The notes under the pieces are model-generated. The model was not told the origin of the DNA and ran no database searches. It worked only from the letters and a program-made list of their open reading frames with translations. 64,000 nucleotides of DNA from Asterias rubens (taxonomy: Eukaryota; Echinodermata; Asteroidea; Forcipulatida; Asteriidae): positions 22,945,919 through 23,009,918 of the forward strand of contig NC_047062.1 in NCBI RefSeq assembly GCF_902459465.1, read 5' to 3'. Shown piece by piece: positions 50,226 through 63,527 of the stretch (positions within the stretch are counted from its first letter, which is position 1; every line of letters starts with the position of its first letter). The translations under genes were made by a program, and so were the position numbers.

Positions 50226-51902
50226 TGGATATAGGCCATAAAACCATGGAGATGAAGTATAGTACAGTGCAACTGCTCCCTCCAGTGCATTTTTTTGTGA
50301 AAACTGCCAGTATGTATCCATGTCCTCTTCAATTTAATAGACTCGGCCAACCATGGCCGGTGAGATTGAGGAACGGCTACTAAGATGTGATAAAATATTC
50401 ATCATACGTGAGAAGTCCATTTTAAGATTAGGACACGATCCATTTCATATTGTCAGCTTGTATCTCAGGTATTGTCCAATGAGATCTACTACACATCTGG
50501 ACGTGTCTTATGTTGTGTGTATCCGTGATGTAACTGATTGTGTGTAATGAACTCCTTGGACACATTCATTCGCCAATTTGGCCTCACATTTTGGTCAAAT
50601 TGAAAACCGCTTTACTTGACAATTCTTCTGCTTTTTTGTCATATTTGTTATTCTGTGTGTGAGTGATTAATTGTTGCGTGTTCATGTCAGTGTCATTCTG
50701 TGCCAGTGGGGTTATTTGCTACACGTTTTGGTTGATTTCATCAATTTGAATTGAAGCAAAAGCACAGTATTATTTACTTGGGGCAGGGTGGGGAGGTTTG
50801 GTCCAAACAAGTTCTTGACGGAAGGAATTGTTTTTGAAGCAAAGCATTGCACCATGATACATCGCTTTGATTGTTATTTATACAAATTTTAATTCAGAAG
50901 ATCGTTGCCAAAAAAGAAGGTCGATGAGCCAGTATTTATGCTAAAATTTATTCATTTTTATGGACAATATAAAAAAATAAGTGTACCGGTATCTGTACAC
51001 TATACACTGTAGGCCTAGGTAAAATAATTTCAACACTTTCTAGTCTACCAATAAAACTATACTTGTAAAGTACATGGTATTGTTGGCTTACTGTTTATGT
51101 ATTGACTAATCAAAGCAGGATTTGACCCAATGTCATAAAATTAATCAAATGAATGCTGAACAAAAGCATTGGCCTTGAATTTCAATTGAATAAACTTGAC
51201 TGATTGTACTGTGCTGTTCATATGGGAAGCCATTACGCACAGGCCTGTCTGTCAGTCAGTCATTCCCTATGTTTAAATGTTCATGTGTGTAGCAGTTCCT
51301 AATACACTGTGCAGTACCTTTATGCATTTATTTTATTACCTCTGTCTGTGGTAGTTGTTATTGCACTTTGCTCGCTCATATTGTACTCTGCTGTTTCGTG
51401 TAAATTATGCATGTTCTGTGAGAGATAACCTTCTTAGGGCGTGTCAGCTTTTTGGTCTGGTCTTCAAGTCGCCATATAGGTGATTGAAGCCAGATAAATG
51501 CGATGCTAGGCCCCTTCACATATGAACGGCTAAATTATCGGCACGACTCTGCAATCTGCATTAATTATGGAATTCTGTTTTGGAATTGAGAATATGTTGT
51601 TGCCTTAGATCGGGAGCCCCATCTGCATACATTTGTGATGATGATGCAAACAGATCCCATTTTGCGTCCAGTATATTGTATCGAGTTGTTATTGCCTCAA
51701 CGATTCCATGCCAAATATTTTGAAGGGAGGTTTCCTGAAAAGACAGCTGCACTGTCTTGTTGAAAGAGGTGATGGCTGGTAATGTGTTCATGATGAGGAG
51801 TGACCGAGTCAGTTTGGATTTTATTTAGCCAGAGTTTGGAATATGGTGTCAGAGTTGCTGTAATCTGAGAAACTGGGTTGTTTAAAAATAAAATATTCAC
51901 GA

Positions 51903-52110
51903 GGGCCCAATCTCTGCTTACCGCTAGTGGAAAAACCGGTGCTTACTGAAGCAGGAAATCTGCTCTAAATGTAGGTTAGTGAGGAATGTTTGTTGTGTGT
52001 GCCTGCCGAGATTGTACATTACGTTACTATCAATCCTTTGCTTACACAGCTAGCACAGAACATTCAGGGCTTACCCTAAGTGGACAGTGGTAACTTTAAG
52101 TGCATAGTTT
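51903..52110. repeat. GGGCCC-family remnant
   Basis: Starts GGGCCCAATCTCTGCTTACC and has several GCTTAC / GTAAGC words. The right end is lost. Confidence 0.45.
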
Positions 52111-53659
52111 CCAAAGTAAGCACTGTTGAAAAAGTGTTTCAAGAAACGGTCAAAATGCCAAACAGATGGTCTGTTAAAAAAAATCAAATCGCATCCACTC
52201 CTTCTAGCAGGGTATTATGCCAAGATATAAAAATAAGATCAAAAATTTTCCACAAGGAAAAAAAGTTGCTGACAGTAATACTGTACGTGCAAATTGAAAT
52301 GAGGATCCAAAAGACGCCAAGATTAGGGGTACTGGCTCTTCAACTTCTGGCTAAAATCATGTGCACAGTGCACACTATGAAAGGGACAGACGGCCTAAAC
52401 CGAATGTTAATGTGTGCAGAATGAGTGCTGAACAAAAGGCAGATGAAATGAAGCTTCCTGCCAATTCATATGGGAAGGAAGTTGATTATCCATGACTGCA
52501 ATTGGAGCCAGCGGAAATTATCCTGTTCAGTCTGTCACATTGTTGACTATCATGCAGCACTTGGTACAGATACCGTATGTTCATGTCATTATTAACATCA
52601 CATTAATACATGTACATGTAGCCAGTTGTTTTGAGAAATTGTTTGCCTTTGTTTTTTGTTATTTCCAAAAACTTATCAAAATACCAAGAAATGAAAACAA
52701 AATGATTTTTTTAATTTTTTTTTTTTTTAACAGAATGTGCTTTGCTTTAAAATTCTTTCGAAGATGCTTAAAATCATTGGTTTTCAAAGAGTTCACATTG
52801 ACTTTTGAAAAAACCCCACCACAAACCCCAAAAATCATTTTGTTACATTTGTGCAATGTAGGCCTATTTTTGAAGTACCAGTTGGTCCTGATTTGTGTTT
52901 TTTTTAAATTTTTTTTTTAGAAGGATCTGATCTGTGCACATTTTATGACGAAATTCTAATTTTTAACGAACAATCAGTAGGTGCAATTTGATGGAGTGGC
53001 TGTTTTAAAACCTTTTGAACAACGTGTAGGGCCTACGTATTATTTGTTGCCCTTGTTATTTTGTTTTTAAAATTTTTATCAACCCCATTTTGTTACCTTG
53101 TAAACTTATTTCTACTGGCACATTCACGTACACCCACACTTACAAATAAAATCAAAAGCTTCACATTGTACAAGTTTTTATACTGTTATCCCTGAGTGTC
53201 CTTGCTTTTCCTTTTGCGAGTGAAGGTCAATGGTATTATAACACTCCTCTTGTCAGGCAATGAATAATACCATACATAATTTATGTTAATTCACACTAGA
53301 TTAGCATTGTATGAAGTACAATGCACTATGTAAAGCGGAATATTTCACTGTTACATTAAATCAAGTGCGAATAATATTATTTTGATGATTTGAACTACAT
53401 GTATGCTACAATAAATCCACTTTAACTTGTTCAATGCACTAGACTATTTATGTCGGTGATGTGTGTTAGTGTGCAGTCTCATGGTTGAAGTTTTTGAAAA
53501 GTTCAAAATTTAAACAGAGAGTTATGAAAATTTTATGCAAATGTTATGCAAGTGTTTGTGTATTGTCCTTTCCAAACAGTGTGCTCATTAAAAGAGGGAT
53601 ATTGCCTTGCCCTGCTTGTGTACAAGGGCAAGGGCCAGTAAGTTATATAACAGTTTAAG

Positions 53660-53830
53660 GCAGTCAGGTTGGCTCAGTGGTTTCTGCCCCTGCCTTCCAC
53701 CTCTTTGGACCCAGCTTAGATTCCCAGACTGAAAGCCTTGCATGTGGATTTGGTTTTCCAGTCCTTACCTGGCTGTGTGGGTTTTCCCTCTACTATAAAG
53801 TCATTTTTCCTCCCACGTCTTAAACCAAAA
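53660..53830 (+). repeat. Weak copy of the second tRNA-derived SINE
   Basis: TTGGCTCAGTGGTTTCTGCC, then GGATTTGGTTTTCC and TGTGTGGGTTTTCCC are laid out as in 27330-27530 and 40262-40515. Confidence 0.5.
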
Positions 53831-56249
53831 TTTCTTCATTGTCTTCTTTACAAAATGTTGGTGTGATGTTTCCATTTAGGTGCTTTGCGGACTATATAAT
53901 TCAGGTTCAGATGTTATCTACATTGCAGTTCAAAAGAGTAACCTTATTGGTACAAAAGTAGTAGCCCTGTTACACCTACGCATTACATGTTTAATACAAT
54001 GCTGTGCTAAGTTAAAAAGTGAAAATAGAAGCTGGCCTGGGAGTTTGCTTTGATGCAATGCAGGCAGTCACCTGTGTTGACCCAGTGCCTTGGTGCTTCT
54101 GTGACAATACCATTCTCGCTTCCCTTCTGGCAGTATGTGAAATGATTTATGCATGAATCGTTTCTCTCCTATTCAAATTATTTTGGGGGTAAAAAATATC
54201 TAAACCAATTTAATTTAAAAGGGACACCCTTTCTCAAAATGGTTTGTATCAACAGCCGCAGTGCTTCTTACCATGAAGGAAGGAAAATAGACTCCAATGT
54301 TCTCACCAAGTATGTTTTTATGGTCATTAGTCGTTTGAGGTATTACCAATCTATGACCCTATCCTGCATGAGTTGGTAACATAAGCAGTGACTATGGTCT
54401 TTCAATTACACTTAGTATGCAATGGAGTACCTGGATGTATTGCTTGGTGATTATTGTGATGGATAGATGCATTATAAATAGATATCAGATGACTGAAAAG
54501 AAACCCAACAAGTTTGGCGTGAAACATCGACTTGATATTTTTGCCCGCTAGTATCTCAAAGAAGTATGCAATTGAGCAGAAAACATGTGCAGAATATATC
54601 ATTGGTTTGTGATTCACATTCATATGCGAGAAAGAAAATACAAAATCCACAAATGCATATTTCATTGTTGACATCATGGGCTAAACTGCTGCCAGTTTGT
54701 CCAGGTTATGTCTGTATTCAATGGTTCTAGTTGTGGAAGCAGAATTTATGAAACTGCACATCTGTGTGTATAGTAGAGCCTCAGTGTTTCATGCTGGTGG
54801 ACGTGACTCCCTGCTAGTGTCACGGACATGACCTTCGTGCTGCACAGGTATGTCTGGCATGCCAACCCTGATGCCAGGCCTATCTGCAACATTGCCTGTC
54901 CTGTCTCTTTTGTGTCTGTATCAGAAAGTGAAATAAATTTGCTCATAAAAAGGAGACTCATTTGTACACAATTTTGAAAATTTCACATTAATTTTGTACA
55001 CTGGTGCCTAACGTGAGCAACTAGCATTACATGCTGTAAGTGTACATGTAAGTTAGTTAAGAACAAACATCAGTTTTAACAAACAGAGTTACATGATGTA
55101 CTTTATACTGTACGTGTGTAAACAAAAACCAATACAGAGTAAGTAAAACCTTAGAGGATGAAGGTCACAAACATCTTACACAATTACTCAGTGAATGTTT
55201 GTTTACAAGTACGTTTCAATACAAATGTAACCTCCCCCTAGGTTGGAGCTGATTTACTGTGTAAGTCACAGATCAGTAGATCATAGGTGCAATGTTACTC
55301 CAGTTGACTGGCAAAGATCAAGAGGGGCCCTGCTATTAATATTGAGTGGGAGATGTTGACGTACATTCATATCTTCTTATATTAAAACTTTGATAGAGAC
55401 ACAGCTGTCTTCAATTATAAGGGTGGGTTTGTAGCTTTATGACTCTCAACAATTGGCCTGCAAATGGGACAATTTCAGTCACCCACACATTTGTTCCATT
55501 GCCAGGACCAACAAAATCACACATTTGTTTTCAGCCAAGCGATCTGAGTTGAGGAGCCTTTTCATGCACATGGAAATATTTTAGACATAAATTATTTGAA
55601 AGGAAGTCCTAAATTTGCTAGTTTTTGCTTGTAATAGATTTGAGGATTACACATTTTTTGTTTCTTTTTTCATTTGGTTGTGGATGTTCGTCATTACTTT
55701 GAAATCGGTGGATATTTTCATAGACATCAGCTCTCTACCTTCAGCAGTGCTCTCCCTTAATGGTGGTCCGTTGGCCAAATGACAGTTAAAACACAGAGGA
55801 CCAGCAAAAACTCACTCCAAGGCTGGCTAGTTCAGTGTTAAAAAGCATCCCTATTTTACGGGATTATATAAAAAGCTGGTGGACCAGTGAAATGACAAGC
55901 TAATTCATCCTGCTGGCAAACCCTGTTTAGGCCTACATTTATTACATAGTGAATATTACACACGTTATTACATTACAGTTGTAGATGTGGTGCAGAAGGC
56001 TGGGCTGGAAATTTGTCATTGCCTCAGTGCCTCGGGATCTGTGCATCTGGCTATGCAGGAAACCTCCCTGAGGATGTGCGCTGATGCTCGCCTACTATTA
56101 ATTTGCCAAATTGATGATAATCTGTGTGCATGGTCAAACCACATCAGAGGCATCGTCAAACATTAGGGCTGAGAAATGAACATTTAGTAGGTTGGGACTT
56201 TTATGAGGTTATTATTTTCCCTCAAGAGAGTTTGGTTGGGTTGTTTGTC

Positions 56250-56636
56250 TTAAAGGCAGTGGACACTATTGGTAATTGTCAAAGACTAGCCTTCACAGTT
56301 GGTGTATCTCAACATATGCATAAAATAACAAGCCTGTGAAAATTTGAGCTCAATCGGTCATCGAACTTGTGAGATAATAATGAAAGAAAAAAACACCCTT
56401 GTCACACGAAGTTGTGTGCGTTTAGATGGTTGATTTCCAGACCTCAAGTTCTAAACCTGAGGTCTCGAAATCAAATTTGTGGAAAATTTCTTCTTTCTCG
56501 AAAACTATGGCACTTCAGAGGGAGCCGTTTCTCACACTGTTTTATACCATCAACCTCCCCCCATTACTTGTCACCAAGAAAGGTCTTATGCTAATAAATA
56601 TTTTGAGTAATTACCAATAGTGTCCACTGCCATTAA
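56250..56636. mobile_element. TTAA-flanked MITE, full length
   Basis: TTAAAGGCAGTGGACACTATT at the left and AATAGTGTCCACTGCCATTAA at the right. It is the clearest copy, with an internal CGAGACC / GGTCTCGAAATC inverted pair. Confidence 0.92.
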
Positions 56637-57794
56637 GTACTGATTGCATGTTGGCTACATGGACAGCAGAGCAACGTACACACGGTCTGGAGTTGGGGTG
56701 CAAGGGTCCACCGATGATGTTTGTTTCAGATAAAGAACAGCATTTTTTGGTTTAATAATAAAGTTGTCTCTAGTGGTTGAATAGTAAACACTCGATTGAT
56801 AGTCTTGCAGAAACCAACCTAATATTGCAATTATCTGCATTGAACTCAACAACCATGCCTGTCGTATGGGCGCGTCCCATTGTTTGCGGTTGATATTAAT
56901 GCACAAAATTCATTTCCATGTGTGCACAGTGACAAATTGTTTCTCACATGCAGTTGACTTGTGATAACAGGGCCTGAGGATAAAACAGTTTTTGTGTTGG
57001 TCTTAAGTTGGAATTATTGTTGCTCGAGTGCTACTGCTAGCGGTACCAAAAATGAATTATTGTCAAAAATTTGCAGTTCTGAAATCAATAGTTGGTTGTC
57101 TGTGTGTGTTTCGCACTTCTGTAGAAAATTTGTATCTAGGAATTACAATTGGCTTTTGGCAAAAGAATGGTTGTCATACATCTATTAGGATTACATGAAA
57201 ATGTCCTCCCCCCCCCTCCCCTTCACCAAGAAACAAATTCATTATGTCAAATGGTGAAAAGCTGTTATATAGAAAGATCACAGTACAGTTGTACTTCAGA
57301 GGAGAGTAAGCTGTTTGCTCATGAACTTCACAAAACAGGAAGCCCTCAGGCACGGAGACATTTATACCTCAACATACAAATAGATTTTAAGCGGATTATA
57401 ACATTGTCAGTATACCAAGTGTTGCGTTAAAATAAAAGAAACTGCAAGCTTTGTATGTGATCATGTTACATGTTCCAAATACCTTTGCTAGGTTATATAA
57501 GCATGCTTAACTGAAATACTCATGGCCTTCCCCATTGTTCATTGGTGAAACTTCCATACAGCCTACCCTCCAGCACCCAGTGGCACTTTCATATTTTTTG
57601 AGAGTTGTTAAACTTTATTGAAAAGAAAGAAAAAAATGTGTATTTACCCTTGGAAAACACTAGACGTGACTTTTGTGCGCGAGATCAATGGTCGTCATTC
57701 TTTTGGGGCTTTGTCGAGTGGCCCATTCACTGTGATGGTGGTGGGTTATTTTGAGGTGGCACTCCTTTTTTTTTTTTTCCTTTTGGATTTATTC

Positions 57795-57871
57795 TCACTA
57801 GCGGGATGCCGCGCTTCGCGCGGGATGCTGCGCTTCGCGTGTCACCCCGCTTCGCGCGTCACCCCGCTAGA
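57795..57871. repeat. CG-dense short repeat cluster
   Basis: Three CGCTTCGCG words lie in tandem, bounded by CTAGCGGGATG and CACCCCGCTAG, which are roughly inverted. This is far richer in CG than anything nearby. Another CG-dense patch lies at 59022-59064. Confidence 0.7.
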
Positions 57872-59694
57872 TGAGGAGGATTCTAGTATACAAATGTTGT
57901 AAAAGGTAATGTGGGGGCAAGGGAGGTATTCTTACAGGTAATAATCATTTCGTAGGATTGGATTAGAAATTGTATTTATAATCGGTATGGAAATTTGTCA
58001 TTAATGTTGTATTTTGATAAAAATTAATTGTTGAGCGTGCACAACTTAGTTGTGAAACGTCGCAACGCGTCGCCTCCCCTCCTCACCTTCTCTCTTGCGT
58101 TCTCCAACTCAAGGAATTGGTGTTCGTTTCTGGAATTGAGCTTTAATATTGGGGAGGGGTATACTTGGCAATGATGTTACTTGGCATGATATGTAGGGTA
58201 TTTCGTAATATTTTAGTGTTGATCGAGCGGGCCAACGCATTATCCGTAATGTGGATTATGTTTCGCCTCATTTACGCATAGTTTTAATTCAATCGGCTTT
58301 TGTCATTGTGTCAATTTTATCCACTGCACTGAGTATTTCCCAGCTAAGATGACTGTAAGGGTAATAATGCTTAGTCGACTAAAAATATAGCACGTACACT
58401 GCTCCAATGACACACTTATTTTATTGTGTTGAGCACATTTGGTATAATTCAGTTACACGGATTTGAGTGGTCGAAGTCTGGTCTCCCCCCCTCAACAATA
58501 ATCACCGCTGCTAATAGAACAAGAGAAACCCGACTAAAAAGGCTTATGAAAGTGGTACCCTCTTTTAAAACAAACTCATAGTCACAGCCACTAATAGCCG
58601 CGGAGTTTACCTGACTGAAAAGGAAGCTTCAAAGAAGTTCTGGTATACAGCAGATAAAAAAAAAACGCGCCAGTTGGTATGGACTTTAACGACAAAGTCA
58701 ATTTCTGCAAATTGTATTGAAAATAAAAATAAATTAATTTAATGATTGGTTGCTATAACTGTTGAATGATTTTTGCTTTGTTTCCAATGACGTGTACACG
58801 ATTTTAGAATTATCGATTCTGGAATCATCGTGATTTATTGAGCGTACGTCCAACGACGCGTACAAAGTTGTCTGAGCACCAAATAAAGCGAGTTTTCGGA
58901 ACATGCTGTGCAACATCTAATCTACTGTTTTTACCACCGCTTTTGGGAGTAACAGAGCGTCGGCCTCATTAATTTTTAGTTTATTGTCATATCAATTAAT
59001 TCTCATGTAAACTTTCTGGTCAACATCCGCCGAGGCGCGCGCCCCGCGTGACGAAGTCCCCTGATAAAACATCCAATTTTATAATATGTTATCAAAATTA
59101 TCTGTGGAACCCTATACAAACTAAAATAATAGAAACGGTAATTTTATTGGTCTTTAATAACTACCCCTACATCCTCTCACTTAATTCACTTTCAGAAAAC
59201 ATTTGCCTTGTTGTTTTAAGGGTTTGTAGGCCAGTTTGGTTAATTTTGTATGGAGAAATTCGTAAAAAGTACCCGATTCAGCTGCAGATGAGGGCTCTTT
59301 CGATAACAAAACCCGACGGCCGATTGCTTAATACAAAAAGGATTTGGCAAAATCTACATCCTGAGTCCTGACCAGGCTGCGTTCTAACAATTTTGTTGCT
59401 TCAGAAATTTGAATGGAATGTTCGTTTACAGCTTCAAAACAGCCGTTGATGTTTCATAGATTGGGAAGTAACCTTGATTGAAATATGTGCCTTTTGTACT
59501 TTGTGAATGTATGTTTTCGTATTATTTCTGTATTGAAAAGGTCTCACTGTGCTGTTTAAGCTGCCTAAAGGCAGGATGTTGCATATTACACTATAGGTAC
59601 TGTTGAACATGGATACGTTAATGTTCAGAACTCAGAGAAACTGGGTCGGGTATATGAGCGTACACATCATTTCATGCCTGATACTTTCACAGAG

Positions 59695-59860
59695 GCAGGG
59701 ATGGCAATTGCCTCCATGCCCCCTGGTTAATGCCTCGGTGCCTTTAAAATGCTCCTTTAGAAATTTACAAATTTCTTGTAGCGTGCCCTTTACCAACGAG
59801 AAAGTGCATTTGTGCCCTGTTCCCTTTCAAAAACAAAGCATACAGGCCTGTCATTTACCA
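59695..59860 (+). repeat. Dispersed repeat of unknown class
   Basis: Shares GCCTCCATGC, GCCTCGGTGCC / CCTTGGTGCCC, GCCCTTTACCAACGAG and TTCAAAAACAAAGCATA with 12430-12600. Weaker relatives lie at 49220-49345 and 62370-62490. Confidence 0.6.
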
Positions 59861-60715
59861 TCTTTAACAATTTTAGTCATTTATGTTATAATTATTATTA
59901 TTTTGGGAGTTTAGTATTTTGAATGTTTTTTTTTATATATTTGTTATGCTGCAGAATTTGTCCATACTTTACATGGGCATGTAGGGCAGGGGACAATAAT
60001 GTTTTATTGTTCTGTTGTATTTTATAGCCAAATGGATGAAAGCTTACCAAATTCAACCAAGACTCAAAATTAAATCAAATCAAACTGTTTAAGCCAGACT
60101 TGCCAAAGTTTTAGGCAGTTAGCGAGAGTGAGGCAAAATTTTTGCCATTTCCTCTTATTATGCCACTCCACACCAAGCTGTTTGGAGACGTATGAAAAGG
60201 GTACGCCTGACCCCAGTCAAAGCATTTTGGTTGTTAAAACAAACCTGCCAAAGTCCTTAATATTCTTCACTTTTGGCAATTGAATACAAGTCGAAGGAAG
60301 TGGGGCCACTGTAATTATTAAAAATGTACAAGTGGAGGGTTTGAATATCCTGATTGAAAGTCAGTTTGAATCTCCCTTTAGCAATTTATGCTGTAATGCA
60401 CTTCAAAATATCTGTTTTTGTACAGGTTGTAGTATTTGAATGAATGCAGGTCATTACCATAAAAGGATATGCACACATGTTTGACTAGGAACACAAGGTC
60501 AGGTTTTTAAAGCCTGTGAAAATTCAATGACTACCAGACTGAAACGAATTGAAACCTGTGTTAGAATAGTCAGTCGCTCAGAATAGCACAATTGCATGTT
60601 ATGTGTGCGACAAATCCTTGGTTTTTTTTATGAACACACCCACTCAATTCTTCTGTCAGACTGATTTCTGACTTTTGATACTGAGAATCAACATGTATCA
60701 AGCAGTTTGTTTAAA

Positions 60716-61085
60716 GGATTTGGGTACTTTTTGTAACACAAAACACAATGTCCACAAATTACATCAAACCTACACCGTTTTAAGATAATGATAATAGAAA
60801 GCTTACCTTAAAATGTTAGATGCTGAGGTGCTGTAGTGTAGTTTATGAGTAAAACAATGTCATGAAAACACATTTTTACATGCTAAAATAATTTTCGTCT
60901 CATGATCAGTGAGACAAAAATTATTTTCATGACATCGTTTTACTCATTTCTCAAAAACTACAGCACCTCAGCAAGTAATATTTTCAGGGAAGCTTTCTAC
61001 TATCATTATCTTTAAACTGTGTGAGTTTAGTGTAAATCTGTGGACTTCGAGTTTTTTTGTCCAACAAAAAGTACATGACCCTTCA
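60716..61085. mobile_element. Foldback MITE with GGGTACTTTTTGT ends, second copy
   Basis: Arms of about 150 bp, including GAGGTGCTGTAG and CTACAGCACCTCAGCAAG, flank a centre near 60900 (TCTCATGATCAGTGAGA). Partner of 36254-36545. Confidence 0.85.
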
Positions 61086-61374
61086 AAGGAAGAGCACACT
61101 TTTAATTTTTCTGGGTGCTTCTGCTTCTGGCTGCTCTGAATCTGTGTTTTAGCCCCCCTGTTAATACTGGTTAAAGTTTTGAATGTGTAGTGTTAGCAAC
61201 ATACAAATATTTTATATGTGGGCAAGGGTTAGCATGATGTTTGTTAGCCAGGGCCATTTTCTTTTGTCTTCATTTGTTTCTTTGATGGAGACTGGCAAGA
61301 GGTTCCAATCCAGTATTGTGCGTGTTGTTATAAACTTAGAGAGAATTTGTAACAGCCGTATTGGTGATATGGGG

Positions 61375-61490
61375 TTGAACAAAGACAAAGGTACTAGAGT
61401 GGGGTTTGAACCAACAACCTCCGGAATGTGCTGGCGCTCTTCCAACTGAGAAAGCTTGCCCTATGTTACCTATTTTGTCAATATCTTTTT
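61375..61490 (-). repeat. Reversed tRNA-like repeat
   Basis: GGGGTTTGAACCAACAACCTC and CTCTTCCAACTGAGAAAGCTT are the reverse of a tRNA-like T arm and D arm. Related to 35635-35760 and 35870-35985. Confidence 0.6.
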
Positions 61491-63251
61491 TCAGTGTGCT
61501 TATTGCTGTAAATTGGATTAAATGATGTGTCTGGTGAGCAGCCCCTCCTATTTCTAGTGGAATATTTAGGTAGAGCAGAGCATTCAAAAAGTAAATACTA
61601 GGGTCAAAGACTTGTTGTATTAGAGAAAATCTGCTTCATGCCTTTCTCATTATTTACATTGATTTTTGACCATTGCCACTTTCTTGAGTACCACAACTCT
61701 AATGATGGTCACAGTGGCCTGTTGCAAAAACAGTCTTTGTATTGACATAATGGCCAGTATTGTATTGAAGTTTGTATGGTCCCGCAAGGTCTTTTGGTCC
61801 ATATAGAAGCAATGGCACACAATCCAGGAGGTGGGCGTTATTAAGCCTTTTCCCTGAAGCCTGCCTTGCCTTGCTATGCTTTATATACTACCTAATGTCA
61901 TGCTACATAGTCAGAATGTGCCCTCGCCCATGACTGAATCGTGTGGTGTGACCGCTGTGTGAATAGATCATTACAAACCTGTATAGGTGTTGGTGCCCAT
62001 ATGTTTAGACAGCTCAGAGTTTTTTGACAACCGATGCTACTGTCCTGTGCAAACACTGTGAGAGAAACTGTGAAATGCAGGGTCCTTTATATTTATTGAT
62101 TTGAGAGGTCAGTAATGAGTGGGACCTTTTTTGCTCTATGCAGAGACAAGTTGTTCATAATGCCTGCCTGAAAATAGCAATTGGTCCCATGGTGTCAGTA
62201 TGGTCACTAAAGTTGATAAACCTAACAACAGGTCTGGGATTCTACTGCAGGCTACTGAGGCCATGGGTGCATTTTCGTGGTCAGAACAAATAACTGTTTC
62301 AGTTGAACTTGCTATTGTTTATTCACTGGCCGTCGACCAAAACAGTTATTGGTTTCAGCGGTGAAAGCACACCCCATGCCTTATGTTGCCCCATGTCTTG
62401 GCCTTGGTACTCCTTCTTCAAAAAGTTTCCCATAGCCGTAATGATTTATAAATAAAAGTGCCCTTTGCCAAATGAAAATTGCCTGGACCTCTAGCTCAAA
62501 GAAGAAATTTCATGCCTGAAATTCCAATATCTCAGGCTAAACAAAAGTAGGCAGGCCTTGAAATAACCCACAGCACCTAAGGTGCCCTCTGCAAAGTTCA
62601 CATGTACACGATACACTTTCCTCATAGATGTGCCACGATACACTTTCCTCATAGATGTTTCCCTTGCCAGAGGAAAATTGCTCAAAAAAATAATTTTCAA
62701 GGCCTGGGTGGGCGTGGCAGGCTGCAAGTGCATGTTATAGTGAGTTTTAGGTTTGGGGGCTGTGGTTTCATTGAGCCACAGATTTTATTGTGAGCTGTGG
62801 GTTTGTATCAATTTTGTTTGAGTGCACTTTGGGTTCCACATTGACACCTGCATTTGGTTCTTTCAACAAAGTGGGCATGGTGATAATAATACCACAACCA
62901 GATTGCATTCAAACTGTAATACCTTGTATTGAATGAACACGCACGTTCATTTTGGGAAATGATTTGCGAGGCTTTAAACCAATGCTGCACTTGCATACAT
63001 CTCACGCCCTCTTTGTGTGCATAATTACAATTATGATTTTTTTTTTCCCCTACTAGTGTACATTCTTATACGTATGCACTTCATGTTTTTGAGTCCTGGG
63101 GAAAAAACAATCCACAGGTACCCAGTCTTTTGCAGGACCTGGAAGGCAATGAGTTCAGTAGCCTACATATCATTGGCAGTGGAATAATTAGGACAGTTAT
63201 TTTTAGAACTCTTAAAAAATCTACCCCACAGCAGTACCATATGGCCATAGA

Positions 63252-63527
63252 GATATATAAGAACTAGAGGGCGCACTGGTGATGCTGCTTGCACAAACGC
63301 GACGGGACCGCAAGGCGACACGCGCGCCATTCTGTACTCGCGTTGAATATGAAGTACACATTGGAGTTTGTGTTCATTGAGCGCTACGCGATGCTGTTTT
63401 GTCAACTTACTAAATGGCCGCACAAGCACACGCTGTGTGATGCTGTTTTCTTAACTTAGAAAATGGCTGCATGCGCGCATGCCGGGCCGCGTATATAGGC
63501 CACTGTGCCCTCTAGTTGTTATATATA
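63252..63527. mobile_element. MITE with TAGAGGGC ends
   Basis: TATATAAGAACTAGAGGGC at 63254 and GCCCTCTAGTTGTTATATA at the right differ at one base in 19. The interior is rich in CG and carries repeated GATGCTGTTTT...AACTTA...AAATGGC blocks. About 275 bp. Confidence 0.85.

Noticed and set aside
50353..50547. Frame starting MAGEIEERLLRCDK as an alternative calpain start
   Set aside because: A GTGAG donor-like site follows the first codons, but the exon would be tiny, no calpain motif is present, and phase could not be tied to the next exon.
52080..52424. 114-codon frame
   Set aside because: Begins inside a foldback remnant and has no domain, signal or splice context.
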